A stretch of 64,000 nt of DNA from Rhodanobacter thiooxydans (GCF_021545845.1 NZ_CP088923.1:3410001-3474000); one strand, 5' to 3'; counted from the stretch's first letter, positions 1 through 8,410 are shown. A program made the numbers and translations. The notes: a model not told the origin generated them from the sequence alone.

Positions 1-360
1 GGCGACGTTTTCCGCAGCTTTCAATTGGCCGCGGGTCTGTATCTCGCCGTCTACGTCATCGGACACCTGGACTCGGTATTCGTTTACGCCCGCAGCTACC
101 TGAACACTCCGAGTGATTGGGCATTTGCCGTGGGCGCCCCGGACGGCATCATCCACGGGGCATGGAATATCCGGCTGCTGCCGCACTACCTGCTGGGGGT
201 CTTCTTCGTGCTTGGCCATCTTGCCTCGGGCGCGCGCGGAATACTTCTCGCGCACGGGGTGGGCCGGCGCGTGGTTGATCGCGGCTGGATACTCACGGTC
301 AGCGCAAGCATGCTCCTGGCGATCGTCATCGTGCTCGGGATGTCGGGTATGCGAATCTAG
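1..360 (+). CDS. C-terminal part of a multi-pass membrane protein (5' end outside the window)
   Basis: The frame is open from the first base, so only the last 119 residues or so are visible. They form at least three hydrophobic segments, one at the window edge, one around the LLPHYLLGVFFVLGHLASG stretch and one at the C-terminus. Histidines sit inside or next to the segments, including HLDSV, LPHY and GHLASGAR. The His-containing helices and the HLASGARG motif recall SdhC/cytochrome-b-like membrane anchors, where such histidines bind haem. I cannot confirm the family from this fragment. An ATG-free alternative start inside the window would be TTG at 25, but continuity with upstream sequence is more likely. 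Confidence 0.55.
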   Translation, partial: GDVFRSFQLAAGLYLAVYVIGHLDSVFVYARSYLNTPSDWAFAVGAPDGIIHGAWNIRLLPHYLLGVFFVLGHLASGARGILLAHGVGRRVVDRGWILTVSASMLLAIVIVLGMSGMRI

Positions 361-751
361 CCCCATTTTTTGCCATGTCATCCAAAAGAAGTAAGCCTCG
401 CCCCTCACACTGGCGAGCATTGAGCGTGGGATTAATTGGCCACGCCCCCTTTTCCCGTCACTTTTCCCGCAGCGGGCGGAGTCGAAGCGCCGCCAGGTCA
501 GTGCCGCCCCATTGCCGGCGTGTCCTTCGACTTCGGCCTTCGCTCAGAGCCTGCCCCGGACTTGATCCGGGGACAAACGGGGCTTAAGTAAGTGCCATTC
601 GCGTCAGGGGTATTTTGTGTCCCCCACGGCAAATGCACCGATCAGTGCGTCGCTTTTCCCTCGGCTTGACGCCCGAGTGACGGCGACCGAGCATCCATCC
701 ACATGCCCCGATTCGGGCCTGACAGGGATCAAGTGCCCTCTGGAGGTTCCG
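361..751. other. Intergenic stretch with short inverted repeats, no convincing gene
   Basis: No frame here looks coding; the 70-residue frame at 375-587 is low-complexity and arginine/serine rich. The stretch holds an inverted repeat CCCCGGA-cttga-TCCGGGG at 554-572, and GTCGAAG near 482 answered by CTTCGAC near 526. Both are patterns commonly dispersed in GC-rich proteobacterial genomes. They could form weak hairpins after the upstream membrane-protein gene. I see no clear promoter. Confidence 0.5.
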
Positions 752-1318
752 TTGCCCGTCATACGAAAAGCCAGCCGCAGCGACGCAGGGCCACTCTCCC
801 GGCTTGCCGAGGCGACGTTCCGAACCACCTTTGGCGCCGTGAATACGGGTGAAGACATGGATCTTCATTGCCGGACCAGCTACAGCGAGGCCATCCAATC
901 GGGCGAGATTGCCAGCCCGAACATGCTTACGTTGATGTGCGAGGATGGCGAAGGGCTCGTAGGGTTTGCCCAACTGCGCTGGGGTGACGCGCCGGATTGC
1001 GTTCCAGCCCAATCCCCGGGCGAGGTCCAGCGGCTGTACATAGTTGATGATTGGCACGGCAAGGGCATCGCGCAGGAGCTGATGGGCGCCTGTATCGGAG
1101 CGTTGCAGGCACGCGGCTCGGACGTGGCCTGGCTGGGCGTGTGGGAACGCAACCCGCGGGCGATCTCGTTCTACCGGAAGTGCGGCTTCGTCGAGGTCGG
1201 TGACCACGTTTTTCCGCTGGGCAACGACCCGCAGCGGGATATCGTGATGGCACGATCCATCGCGGGCCCATCGTCGAACATCGCGCCCCGACGCGGAACA
1301 TCGGAAGTCCGGTCATGA
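752..1318 (+). CDS. GNAT family N-acetyltransferase
   Basis: A 188-residue acetyltransferase of the GCN5-related superfamily, expected to move an acetyl group from acetyl-CoA to an unidentified amine. The acetyl-CoA binding region reads VQRLYIVDDWHGKGIAQELM, with the usual Q/R-x-x-G-x-G/A pattern. It is followed by the C-terminal NPRAISFYRKCGFVEVG motif typical of GNATs. I chose the TTG at 752 because GGAGG lies five bases upstream and the domain starts right after it (PVIRKASRSDA). An ATG at 617 would add 45 residues without domain character. The stop overlaps the next start (ATGA at 1315-1318), so the two genes are translationally coupled. The substrate is unknown. Confidence 0.85.
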   Translation: MPVIRKASRSDAGPLSRLAEATFRTTFGAVNTGEDMDLHCRTSYSEAIQSGEIASPNMLTLMCEDGEGLVGFAQLRWGDAPDCVPAQSPGEVQRLYIVDDWHGKGIAQELMGACIGALQARGSDVAWLGVWERNPRAISFYRKCGFVEVGDHVFPLGNDPQRDIVMARSIAGPSSNIAPRRGTSEVRS

Positions 1319-1662
1319 ATGACAAAGGCAACTGCCACTGCGGCAAGGTGGCGTTCGAGGTGGAAAGCGAGATCGGGGAAGCGCTGGCGTGCAACTGCTC
1401 GATCTGCCAGCGCAGGGGTTCGCCGCTGTGGTTCGTGCTGTGCGAGAAGCTCCACCTGCTCACGCCCGAGGACGCCACCAGCAGCTACACGTTCAACAGG
1501 CACGCCGTCCAGCACCGGTTCTGTCCGGTCTGCGGCATGCATCCGTACGCCGAAGGTACGAACCCGAAGGGCAACGCGATGGCCGCGATCAACATCCGCC
1601 GCATCGAGGGCATCGAGCTTTCGGCGATCCCGGTCCGGCACTACGATGGCCGTGCGCGGTGA
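1315..1662 (+). CDS. GFA / CENP-V family zinc-binding protein
   Basis: A 115-residue protein of the glutathione-dependent formaldehyde-activating (GFA) fold. Three cysteine groups are visible in the order expected for this fold: CHCGKV near residue 8, CNCSICQ near residue 29 and FCPVCG near residue 70. In the family these bind one or two zinc ions. The founding member adds glutathione to formaldehyde, but most small GFA proteins have no proven activity, so none is assigned here. It starts within the stop codon of the preceding GNAT gene, which suggests coexpression. Length matches single-domain family members. Confidence 0.85.
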   Translation: MNDKGNCHCGKVAFEVESEIGEALACNCSICQRRGSPLWFVLCEKLHLLTPEDATSSYTFNRHAVQHRFCPVCGMHPYAEGTNPKGNAMAAINIRRIEGIELSAIPVRHYDGRAR

Positions 1663-1742
1663 AACGCGGGCCGGCCCTTGCTGCCACGAAACAGCCTGCG
1701 GCCCATCCGTGAACGCCACGCCCCACGCAAAGAGGTGAATCC

Positions 1743-1931
1743 ATGCGCCACCTGATCACTTTCGCCATCTTCCTCGCGGCCATCGCCGCCTATGCCATCG
1801 GCCTCGGCCCGCTGTACTTCGGCGCTCCGCTGGTCGGCAGCGTGCTGGTGCTCGCCGGCGTGCTGTTCGAGCTGGCGTTCTGGCTTCGACTGTTCCGCAA
1901 GACGCCCACAGCATCGTCGGCCGGCAAATGA
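1743..1931 (+). CDS. Small two-helix membrane protein
   Basis: A 62-residue protein with two hydrophobic helices, about residues 3-20 (LITFAIFLAAIAAYAIGLG) and 26-50, separated by a short polar turn. The tail after residue 52 is basic and serine rich. AGAGGTGA precedes the ATG at a suitable distance. No family is recognised. It sits between the GFA-type gene and a GNAT gene on the same strand and may belong to that small operon. Confidence 0.65.
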   Translation: MRHLITFAIFLAAIAAYAIGLGPLYFGAPLVGSVLVLAGVLFELAFWLRLFRKTPTASSAGK

Positions 1932-1949
1932 ACCGGCGCCAATAGCAGC

Positions 1950-2390
1950 ATGAGCATGAACGACGCAGCCTACGCCGTCCTCCACGCCATCCCGAGCGGC
2001 AGCGTCTACCACGCCCTGCGCACCGGTGCAGGGCTCAGCGCGAAGTCCGAAGATGCGGTCGCGCACGGGCTGCCGGGCTCGCTGTTCGCGGTGCAGATCC
2101 TGCATCGCGGCGAGCCGGTCGGCATGGGCCGCGTCATCGGAGACGGCGGATGCTTCTACCAGGTGGTGGACATCGCGGTGCTGCCTGGGCACCAGGGCAA
2201 GGGCCTGGGCAAGCGCATCATGCGGGAGATCATGGACTACCTCGACGCAAACGTGCCGCCCGGCGGCTACGTCAGCCTGATCGCGGACGGCAGGGCGCAG
2301 GAGCTGTATGCCGGGTTCGGCTTCGAACCGACCGCGCCGGCGGGCGTCGGCATGGCGTACCGGCCCAGGAGCGTGCGGCCGGCGAGCTGA
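1950..2390 (+). CDS. GNAT family N-acetyltransferase
   Basis: A 146-residue acetyltransferase. The acetyl-CoA pyrophosphate-binding region reads VVDIAVLPGHQGKGLGKRIM (V-x-P-x-x-Q-G-x-G-x-G), which is near textbook. The C-terminal half contains LYAGFGFEPT, the usual GNAT motif. The protein resembles the small GNATs with a short N-terminal extension that acetylate small molecules or protein N-termini; the substrate is not predictable. The gene lies 18 bases after the small membrane protein, with an ACT-domain gene 27 bases further on. An alternative start two codons later (MNDAAY) is possible. Confidence 0.85.
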   Translation: MSMNDAAYAVLHAIPSGSVYHALRTGAGLSAKSEDAVAHGLPGSLFAVQILHRGEPVGMGRVIGDGGCFYQVVDIAVLPGHQGKGLGKRIMREIMDYLDANVPPGGYVSLIADGRAQELYAGFGFEPTAPAGVGMAYRPRSVRPAS

Positions 2391-2417
2391 TCGCTTGCGC
2401 CTGTCGCGGGGACTGCC

Positions 2418-2828
2418 ATGAGCCGCGCCGTCTCGAATCTCGCCGAACTGCTGCACTCGATGCATCCCGTGCTGAACCGCGGCGTGTATGTATTCGTCGC
2501 GCTGCCCGGCGGCAGCATCCCCACTCGCGTCGAACCGATCGCCACCTTCCGCGAGCGCGAGGGACTCACGCTCATCGTCGAGGAGCAGCAGGCGGTAGAT
2601 GCCGGGCTGGCGGTGCTGTTCCGCGCCGCGTGGATCACCCTGACCGTGCATTCCGACCTGCACGCCGTCGGCCTGACCGCCGCCGTGGCGGCTGCGCTGG
2701 CCGAGGCCGGCATCAGCTGCAACGTCGTCGCCGCCGCGTGTCACGACCACCTGTTCGTGCCCGTCGAGTCAGCCAGCCAGGCGCTCGCCGCACTGTGGGC
2801 GCTGCAGGAACGTGCCGGCGCCGCCTGA
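2418..2828 (+). CDS. ACT domain-containing protein
   Basis: A 136-residue cytoplasmic protein made of a short N-terminal domain (residues 1-60) and a C-terminal ACT fold (about 65-130). ACT domains bind small ligands, often amino acids, and the AGISCNVVAAACHDHLFVPV stretch is typical of the stand-alone two-domain ACT proteins seen in many proteobacteria. No catalytic domain is attached, so it may be a ligand sensor or an accessory subunit. It is the last gene of a small same-strand group and ends 18 bases before the convergent GGDEF-EAL gene. No terminator hairpin is obvious in that gap. Confidence 0.75.
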   Translation: MSRAVSNLAELLHSMHPVLNRGVYVFVALPGGSIPTRVEPIATFREREGLTLIVEEQQAVDAGLAVLFRAAWITLTVHSDLHAVGLTAAVAAALAEAGISCNVVAAACHDHLFVPVESASQALAALWALQERAGAA

Positions 2829-2846
2829 GCGAACGCCGCCGATCCG

Positions 2847-5345
2847 CTACGCGCGCCCCTCGCCGAAACGCTCCCCGGCCTGCTCCACATTCAGGGCCGG
2901 GCCGAGGTGGTTGCCTTGCAGTTCATCGCAGCCGGCGGCGGCGAGGAAGTCCGCCTGTGCCTGGGTCGCCACGCCTTCGGCGGCGACATGCATGTGCAGT
3001 GCGTGCGCCACCTCGATGATGGTGCGCACGATCGCCGCGTCGGCGGCGTCCGCTGGCAGCTCGCGCACGAAGGCCTGGTCGATCTTCAGCTTGTCGATCG
3101 GGAATTGCTTGAGGTAGGCCAGGCTGGAATAGCCGGTGCCGAAATCGTCCAGCGACAAGCAGATGCCCAGCGCCTTCAGCTCGGCCAGCGTGCGCTGCAC
3201 GCGCCACACGTTCTCCATGAACGAGCTCTCGGTGATCTCGATATCCAGCATCGCCGCCGGCACGCCGTACTGCTGCAGGGCCGCGCCGACCTGCGCCGCC
3301 AGACCGGGGCGCTGCAACTGCTGTGCCGACATGTTCACCGCGACGGTGAAGTCGCGATGGCCGCGGTCCAGCCACGCCCGCAGTTGCCGGCAGGCCGCGT
3401 CGAGCACCCACTCGCCGATCTCGGGCATCAGACCCAGCGCTTCGGCGATCGGGATGAAACGCCCCGGCGGGACCTGGCCGAGCTGGCGGCTGTTCCAGCG
3501 CAGCAACGCCTCGAAACCGGTCAGCCGACGGTCGGTGGCGCGATACTGCGGCTGGTAGTGGAGTTCCAGCTCGCCGCGCCGGATCGCATCGCGCAGCTGG
3601 TTGCCCATCACCAGGCGGTCTTCCAGATCGCGCATCTGCTCGACCGAGAACTCGGACACCCGGTCACGTCCCTCCCGCTTGGCCTGGTTCATCGCGGCCT
3701 CGGCCCGGCGCAGCAGGTCGTTTGGATCGGTGCCGTGGTCGGGCGAATGGCTGATGCCGACGCTGGCGGTCAGCAGCAGGCGGTAATCGCTGCCCTCGAC
3801 CGGTTCGGCCACGGCGGCGCGCAGGCGCTCGGCCAACGCCAGTGCGCCGTCCGCCGACAGGCCGGCCGCCGTCACCACGAACTCGTCGCCGGCGAAGCGG
3901 GCGATCCGGCCCTGCTCGGCCAACGCCGCCTGCAGGCGACCGGCCAGTTGCCGCAGCACATCGTCGCCGCTCAGGTGACCCACCGATTCGTTGACGCCCT
4001 GGAAGCGGTCCAGCCCGATCACCAGCACCCAGACCGGCTCCGTGCTGTCCTTCAGCAGGTCGCTCACCTCGCGCCCGAGCAGCAGGTGCTGCGGCAGGCC
4101 GGTAACCGGGTCGTGGCTGGAGGCACGGGCCAGCTCAGCCTCGACCCGGCGCCGCTCGGTGATGTCGCGCGCCACCGCGTAGAGCAGGCCGTCGGGCGCG
4201 GCGAACGAGACCCACTCCAGCAACCGCTCGCTGCCGTCGCGGCAGCGGCAACGGTTGACGAACTCGTGTACGCGCCCGCAGGACTGGCCGCTCGCCAGCA
4301 TCGGGTCGGCATCGTCGCCGGGGTTCTGCGGCAGCAGGAATTCGCGGTAAGGCCGCGAGGTCAGCTCGCTGGCGCCGTAGCCGGTCAGGTGCGGCAGCGA
4401 CGGGTTGAACCGCAGCAGCAGCCCGCTGCGCGGGTCGAGGATGCAGAAGATCTCCTGCGACAACTCGAAGAAGCGGTTGCGTTCGCGCAGGCGCGCGACC
4501 AGGCGCTCGCTCTCGATCGCGATGCCGGTGATCGGCAACATCTGATCGATGCTGTGCAGTTCCTCCTCGCGTGGCTCGCGCGGCTCGCGGAAATACACCG
4601 CGAACGTGCCGAGCACTTCCTTGTGGCTGCCGAGCACCGGCGTCGACCAGCACGCCTTGAGGCCATGCGCCAGCGCCACTTCCCGGTAGTTCTCCCAGTA
4701 CGGGTGGCTGGCGATGTCGGCCACCACCACCCGCTCGCCGCGCCACGCAGCGGTGCCGCACGAGCCATGCGCCTCGCCGATCTCCTGCCCGTGCATGGCG
4801 CAGTTGTACGCGTCCGGCAGGCTGGGTGCGGCGCCATGCAGCACGTGCCGGCCGTCGTCATCGAGCAGCAGCAGCGAGCACAACGCGCCGGGGTTCATCG
4901 TCTCGTGCAGGCGCGCGATCCGTTCCAGGCTTTCCACCAGCGGCCGCTGCGCCGCGATACCTTCCAGGATCTCGTGCTGGCCGGTCGCCAGCTGCTCGGC
5001 GCGCTTGCGCTCGGTGATGTCGCGGAAATAGATCGTCAGCCCGTCCGCCGACGGATAGATGCGGTTCTCGAACCAGCGATGGTACGGCGGGTAGAACGCC
5101 TCGACGTGTTGCGGGCACTGTTCGACCATCGCCTTTTCGTAGGCGAGCTGGAACGGGTACCCGATGCCTTCGGGAAACTCCGTCCAGATGTGCCGACCGA
5201 TCAGTTCTTCCGCCTTGCGCCCGAAAAGCTGACAGGCGGTGGAGTTCAGGTAGGTATAGCGCCAGTCCCGGTCCAGCGCCATGTAGGCGTCGGTGACCCG
5301 TTCGAATACCTGATGAAAGTCCAGCTCCAGCCGTGGTTGATCCAT
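2847..5345 (-). CDS. PAS-GAF-PAS-GGDEF-EAL signalling protein
   Basis: An 832-residue soluble c-di-GMP enzyme. Domain order: PAS (about 10-125), GAF (135-290), PAS (295-410), GGDEF (415-580) and EAL (590-830). The active-site loop of the cyclase reads RFAGDEF, so the first glycine of GGDEF is alanine, a change many active cyclases tolerate. The phosphodiesterase half keeps GFEALLRW, NMSAQQL, ITES, DDFGTGYSS and KIDQAF, so hydrolysis of c-di-GMP looks intact. The region near the C-terminus reads LQGNHLG where QGYLFSRP is usual. I set the start at ATG 5345 because residues upstream in the open frame come from a dispersed repeat. No membrane segment is seen; the stimulus is unknown. Confidence 0.9.
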   Translation of the reverse strand: MDQPRLELDFHQVFERVTDAYMALDRDWRYTYLNSTACQLFGRKAEELIGRHIWTEFPEGIGYPFQLAYEKAMVEQCPQHVEAFYPPYHRWFENRIYPSADGLTIYFRDITERKRAEQLATGQHEILEGIAAQRPLVESLERIARLHETMNPGALCSLLLLDDDGRHVLHGAAPSLPDAYNCAMHGQEIGEAHGSCGTAAWRGERVVVADIASHPYWENYREVALAHGLKACWSTPVLGSHKEVLGTFAVYFREPREPREEELHSIDQMLPITGIAIESERLVARLRERNRFFELSQEIFCILDPRSGLLLRFNPSLPHLTGYGASELTSRPYREFLLPQNPGDDADPMLASGQSCGRVHEFVNRCRCRDGSERLLEWVSFAAPDGLLYAVARDITERRRVEAELARASSHDPVTGLPQHLLLGREVSDLLKDSTEPVWVLVIGLDRFQGVNESVGHLSGDDVLRQLAGRLQAALAEQGRIARFAGDEFVVTAAGLSADGALALAERLRAAVAEPVEGSDYRLLLTASVGISHSPDHGTDPNDLLRRAEAAMNQAKREGRDRVSEFSVEQMRDLEDRLVMGNQLRDAIRRGELELHYQPQYRATDRRLTGFEALLRWNSRQLGQVPPGRFIPIAEALGLMPEIGEWVLDAACRQLRAWLDRGHRDFTVAVNMSAQQLQRPGLAAQVGAALQQYGVPAAMLDIEITESSFMENVWRVQRTLAELKALGICLSLDDFGTGYSSLAYLKQFPIDKLKIDQAFVRELPADAADAAIVRTIIEVAHALHMHVAAEGVATQAQADFLAAAGCDELQGNHLGPALNVEQAGERFGEGRA

Positions 5346-5433
5346 GGTGCGAGCGTCCGTCACGCCAGTGGTATGGCAGTGGCAGATTATGCGATTGCAT
5401 GCAAAGGCGGTAGTGGCGCCGCGCAGCGATGAT

Positions 5434-5697
5434 CTCAGAGCTTGTGAAGAAAACCACATCCTGTGGTTTTCTTCGATCGCGAGTCCGGTACACGCCCGGA
5501 CTCGCTCACATGAAACAGTCACTGGCGTGACTGTTTCATGCCCGGCCCTCGGGCAACCGCTCCTGCGTTGCCTCAACTCGGGCATCGGGCAACCGCTCCC
5601 TGCGTTGCCTCAACTCGGGCATCCATGCCCTCGCCATGCCCTCGCCATGCCCTCGCCGTGGCCGGCCTGAGCGGTTGAAAAAATCACAACCTCTCAG
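5434..5697 (-). repeat. Structured dispersed element, copy A (264 bp)
   Basis: First of three copies of one element (others at 36158-36407 and 63394-63563); read on the minus strand. It begins with TGAGAGGTTG, whose TGA is the stop codon of the LacI gene, and ends with TCACAAGCTCTGAGA, an imperfect inversion of the start. Inside are three ATGGCGAGGGC units, a directly repeated unit of about 36 bp (ATGCCCGAGTTGAGGCAACG...), a perfect 14-bp hairpin around GTCACgccaGTGAC, a 10-bp hairpin GCGAGTCCGG/CCGGACTCGC and the palindrome GAAGAAAACCACA-gga-TGTGGTTTTCTTC. It fills most of the gap between lacI and the GGDEF-EAL gene. Confidence 0.85.
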
Positions 5698-6716
5698 CGT
5701 AGGCTGGAGCGCCGCACCACCAGCTTCACCGGCAGCACCTCGCTGTCCACCGGCTCGCCGCGGATCAGGCCGAGCAGGCTGTCCACCAGCACCTCGCCGG
5801 CCTGCTTGGTGTCCTGCAGCACGGTGGTCAGCGGCGGGTTGACGAAGCTGGCGGTGGCGATGTCGTCGAAGCCGGCCAGCGCCACGTCCTGCGGCACGCG
5901 CAGGCCATGGTCGCTGAGCGCGCGCATGGCGCCGATCGCGATCAGGTCGCTGGCGGCGAATACCGCGTCGAGGCCGACCTCGCGCAGGATCAGGCTGCGC
6001 ATCGCCTCGTAGCCGGAGTGCTCGGTGCTCTCGGCGTTCTCCTGCAGCGCCGGGTCCACTTCCACGCCCGCCTGCTGCAGGGCATCGACGTAGCCGCGAT
6101 AGCGACCGAAGAACTCGGGATAGTGGCTGGAGGCGTCGCCGAGGAAGGCGATGCGGCGGCAGCCGCGCTCCAGCAGATGCGCGGCCACCGCCTGGCCGCC
6201 ACGGAAGTTGTCGCAGCCGATCGACACGCCGGGCTGATCCGCCAGCACCGCGCCCCAGCGCACGAAGCGGGTGCCCTGCGCCACCAGCTTCTCCAGCTTG
6301 TCGGTATACGCCAGGTAGTCGCCGTAGCCGAGCAGGATCAGGCCGTCGGCCTTCTTGCTGTCGGCGAAATCGGCGTGCCAGTCGCGCGAGAACTGCTGGA
6401 ACGAGATCAGCAGGTCGTAGCCTTGCAACGCGCAGGCGCGGGTGATCGAGCCCAGCATCGACAGGAAGAACGGGTTGATGTGCGACTCGTCGGCGGTGGG
6501 GTCCTCGAAGAACAGCAGCGCCAGCGTGCCGGTGTGCATCCGGCGCAGGTTGGAGGCGTTCTTGTCGACCTTGTAGTTGAGCTGGTCGGCGGCTGCCTGG
6601 ATGCGCCGCCGGGTTTCCTCATTGACCAGCGGGCTGCCGCGCAGCGCGCGCGACACCGTGGCCTGGGATACCCCGGCCAGGTGGGCAATGTCGATCGATG
6701 TGGCTTTTCCCTTCAT
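5694..6716 (-). CDS. LacI family transcriptional regulator
   Basis: A 340-residue regulator. The N-terminal helix-turn-helix reads SIDIAHLAGVSQATVSRALR (residues 7-26), followed by the hinge region, and then a periplasmic-binding-protein-like ligand domain from about residue 62. Length and layout are typical. It lies 159 bases downstream of a sugar porter on the same strand, which suggests it controls sugar uptake genes, probably responding to the imported sugar or a phosphate of it. The stop codon TGA coincides with the first bases of dispersed element copy A, so the element directly abuts the reading frame. The sugar is not predictable. Confidence 0.9.
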   Translation of the reverse strand: MKGKATSIDIAHLAGVSQATVSRALRGSPLVNEETRRRIQAAADQLNYKVDKNASNLRRMHTGTLALLFFEDPTADESHINPFFLSMLGSITRACALQGYDLLISFQQFSRDWHADFADSKKADGLILLGYGDYLAYTDKLEKLVAQGTRFVRWGAVLADQPGVSIGCDNFRGGQAVAAHLLERGCRRIAFLGDASSHYPEFFGRYRGYVDALQQAGVEVDPALQENAESTEHSGYEAMRSLILREVGLDAVFAASDLIAIGAMRALSDHGLRVPQDVALAGFDDIATASFVNPPLTTVLQDTKQAGEVLVDSLLGLIRGEPVDSEVLPVKLVVRRSSLR

Positions 6717-6875
6717 CCGCGGCCTGATCCGCCATCCGCTTTTCCGGCACGGTGCCGGGGCCCCCGAATCCTAGCCGGTTTGCCCGTCGCCTGTCGTATA
6801 CCGCCCGCCTCGCCTCGCGGCAGGCGCAGTCCGCTGCCGGCGCCACCGACCGGGGCGCGGTATGCCCGATGGCCT

Positions 6876-8300
6876 TCATGCGCGCATGTCCTCCAGCTCG
6901 ATGCCCTTGGTCTCGCGCACGCCGGCCAGCACGAACAGCAGCGACAGCAGCGCGAAGCCGGCGTACAGCCCATAAGCGAAGGTGAGGCCCAGCTCGGCCA
7001 GCGCCGGGAACGTGCTGGTGATCGCGAAGTTGGCCAGCCACTGCGCCGCCGCGGCCACCGCCAGTGCGGTGGCGCGGATCCGGTTGGGGAACATCTCGCC
7101 CAGCAGTACCCACACCACCGGGCCCCAGCTCACCCCGAAGAACACCACATAAGCGTTCGCCGCGACCAGCGCCACCACGCCGGTGGCGCCGGGCAGGCTC
7201 AGCGTGGCGCCGCTGCCGGTGGCCTGCGAGAAGCACCACGCCATCAATCCCAGGGTGATCGCCATGCCGGCCGAGCCGACCACCAGCAGGGGTTTGCGGC
7301 CGACCTTGTCGACCAGTGCGATCGCCACCAGGGTGACCAGCACGTTGACGATCGAGGTGACCACGGTGATGGTGAACGAGTCGGCCTCGCTGAAGCCCAC
7401 CGAATGCCACAACGTGGACGAGTAGTAGAAGATCACGTTGATGCCCACGAACTGCTGGAACACCGACAGCAGGATGCCGACCCACACCACCGGCAGCAGG
7501 CCCGCCGTCTTGCCGCACAGGTCGCGCAGGCGCGGCTTGTGTTCGGAACGCAGGCTGTCCTCGATGTCGCGCAGCTTGTTGTCCAGCGCGGTTTCGTTGT
7601 GCATGTTCAGCACGTTGCGCAGCACCACGCGGGCCTCGTCGAGGCGGCCCTTGGCGACCAGGTGGCGCGGCGATTCCGGCACGCCCAGCACCAGGGTGCC
7701 GTAGACCAGCGCCGGCAGCGTCGCCACCAGGAACATCCAGCGCCACGCCGCCAGCCCCAGCCACAGCGGCTCAGTCGCGCCGCCGGCCACGCCGGCCAGC
7801 CAGGCGTCGCTGAGCAGCGCCGCGAAGATGCCCAGCACGATCGCCAGCTGCTGCATCGAACCGAGCCGGCCGCGGATGTGCGCCGGCGACACCTCGGCGA
7901 TGTAGGTGGGCGCGATCACCGAGGCCACGCCCACGCCGACACCGCCGACCAGCCGCCACAGCACCAGGTCCCACACTCCGGTGACCAGCCCCGAGCCCAG
8001 CGCGCTGGCCACCAGCAGCGCCGCCGCCACCTGCATGGTGCGCACGCGGCCGAAGCGGTTCGCCAGCATGCCGGCATACCAGGCGCCCACCGCCGAGCCG
8101 AGCAGCGCGCAGGACACCGCGAAGCCGATCTGCGCCGCGTCCAGCGCGAAGCCGCCGCGCACCGCGTCGACTGCGCCATTGATCACCGCCGTGTCGAAAC
8201 CGAACAGGAACCCGCCCAGCGCCGCCGCCGCCGAGATCAGCACCACCCGCGCGGTGGCACGCTGGCCCAGCCCGTCGCCCGTCACCTCCATCGTGCCCAT
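6876..8300 (-). CDS. MFS sugar porter (sugar:H+ symporter family)
   Basis: A 474-residue inner-membrane transporter with about twelve hydrophobic segments. Sugar-porter signatures are present: the RLVGGVGVGVASVIAPTYIA stretch leading to AEVSPAHIRGRLGS, the PESPRHLVAKGR motif at the start of the central loop and DKVGRKPLL after the seventh segment. These place it with XylE/GalP/glucose-type proton symporters. It sits directly upstream of a LacI regulator on the same strand, consistent with a sugar-inducible unit. A central palindrome ATACGTAT lies 73 bases upstream of the start. The sugar transported cannot be told from sequence alone. Confidence 0.9.
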   Translation of the reverse strand: MGTMEVTGDGLGQRATARVVLISAAAALGGFLFGFDTAVINGAVDAVRGGFALDAAQIGFAVSCALLGSAVGAWYAGMLANRFGRVRTMQVAAALLVASALGSGLVTGVWDLVLWRLVGGVGVGVASVIAPTYIAEVSPAHIRGRLGSMQQLAIVLGIFAALLSDAWLAGVAGGATEPLWLGLAAWRWMFLVATLPALVYGTLVLGVPESPRHLVAKGRLDEARVVLRNVLNMHNETALDNKLRDIEDSLRSEHKPRLRDLCGKTAGLLPVVWVGILLSVFQQFVGINVIFYYSSTLWHSVGFSEADSFTITVVTSIVNVLVTLVAIALVDKVGRKPLLVVGSAGMAITLGLMAWCFSQATGSGATLSLPGATGVVALVAANAYVVFFGVSWGPVVWVLLGEMFPNRIRATALAVAAAAQWLANFAITSTFPALAELGLTFAYGLYAGFALLSLLFVLAGVRETKGIELEDMRA

Positions 8301-8372
8301 CGCGTCTCCCCAACGTCATGGCATCAAGATGCGCCCGAGTCTGCACCGTGGCGACTGACTGTGTCCGGGTGA

Positions 8373-8380
8373 ATACGTAT
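8373..8380. promoter_or_regulatory. Possible LacI-type operator core upstream of the sugar porter
   Basis: ATACGTAT is an 8-bp perfect palindrome in GTGAATACGTATGCAG. LacI-family operators are short palindromes, often with a central CG pair. Its place 73 bases upstream of the sugar porter start would suit control by the neighbouring LacI protein. The flanks are only partly symmetric, so this is a weak call based on context. Confidence 0.3.
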
Positions 8381-8388
8381 GCAGTGAA

Positions 8389-8410
8389 GGGATTCGGGAT
8401 TCGGGATTCG
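8389..8410. repeat. GGGATTC heptamer array (three units)
   Basis: Three head-to-tail copies of the 7-bp unit GGGATTC. The same unit recurs at 11682-11703, 22445-22535, 23808-23912, 32585-32735 and 49892-49914, always at gene borders, so it is a dispersed repeat family in this genome. Here it lies in the single orientation between the sugar porter and recQ. Confidence 0.85.

Noticed and set aside
375..587. 70-codon frame after the first membrane protein
   Set aside because: Arg/Ser-rich low-complexity sequence across dispersed palindromes, with no ribosome site.
617..751. N-terminal extension of the first GNAT gene to ATG 617
   Set aside because: No ribosome site is evident there, and the GNAT domain begins at TTG 752, which has GGAGG at the right distance.
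2907..5432. 841-codon plus-strand frame opposite the GGDEF-EAL gene
   Set aside because: It is the antisense of a clearly coding gene, with low-complexity Arg/Gln/His/Val-rich sequence. Such frames stay open by third-position GC bias.
5907..8372. 821-codon plus-strand frame across lacI and the sugar porter
   Set aside because: It runs antisense through two real genes and their gap, and has no domain signature.
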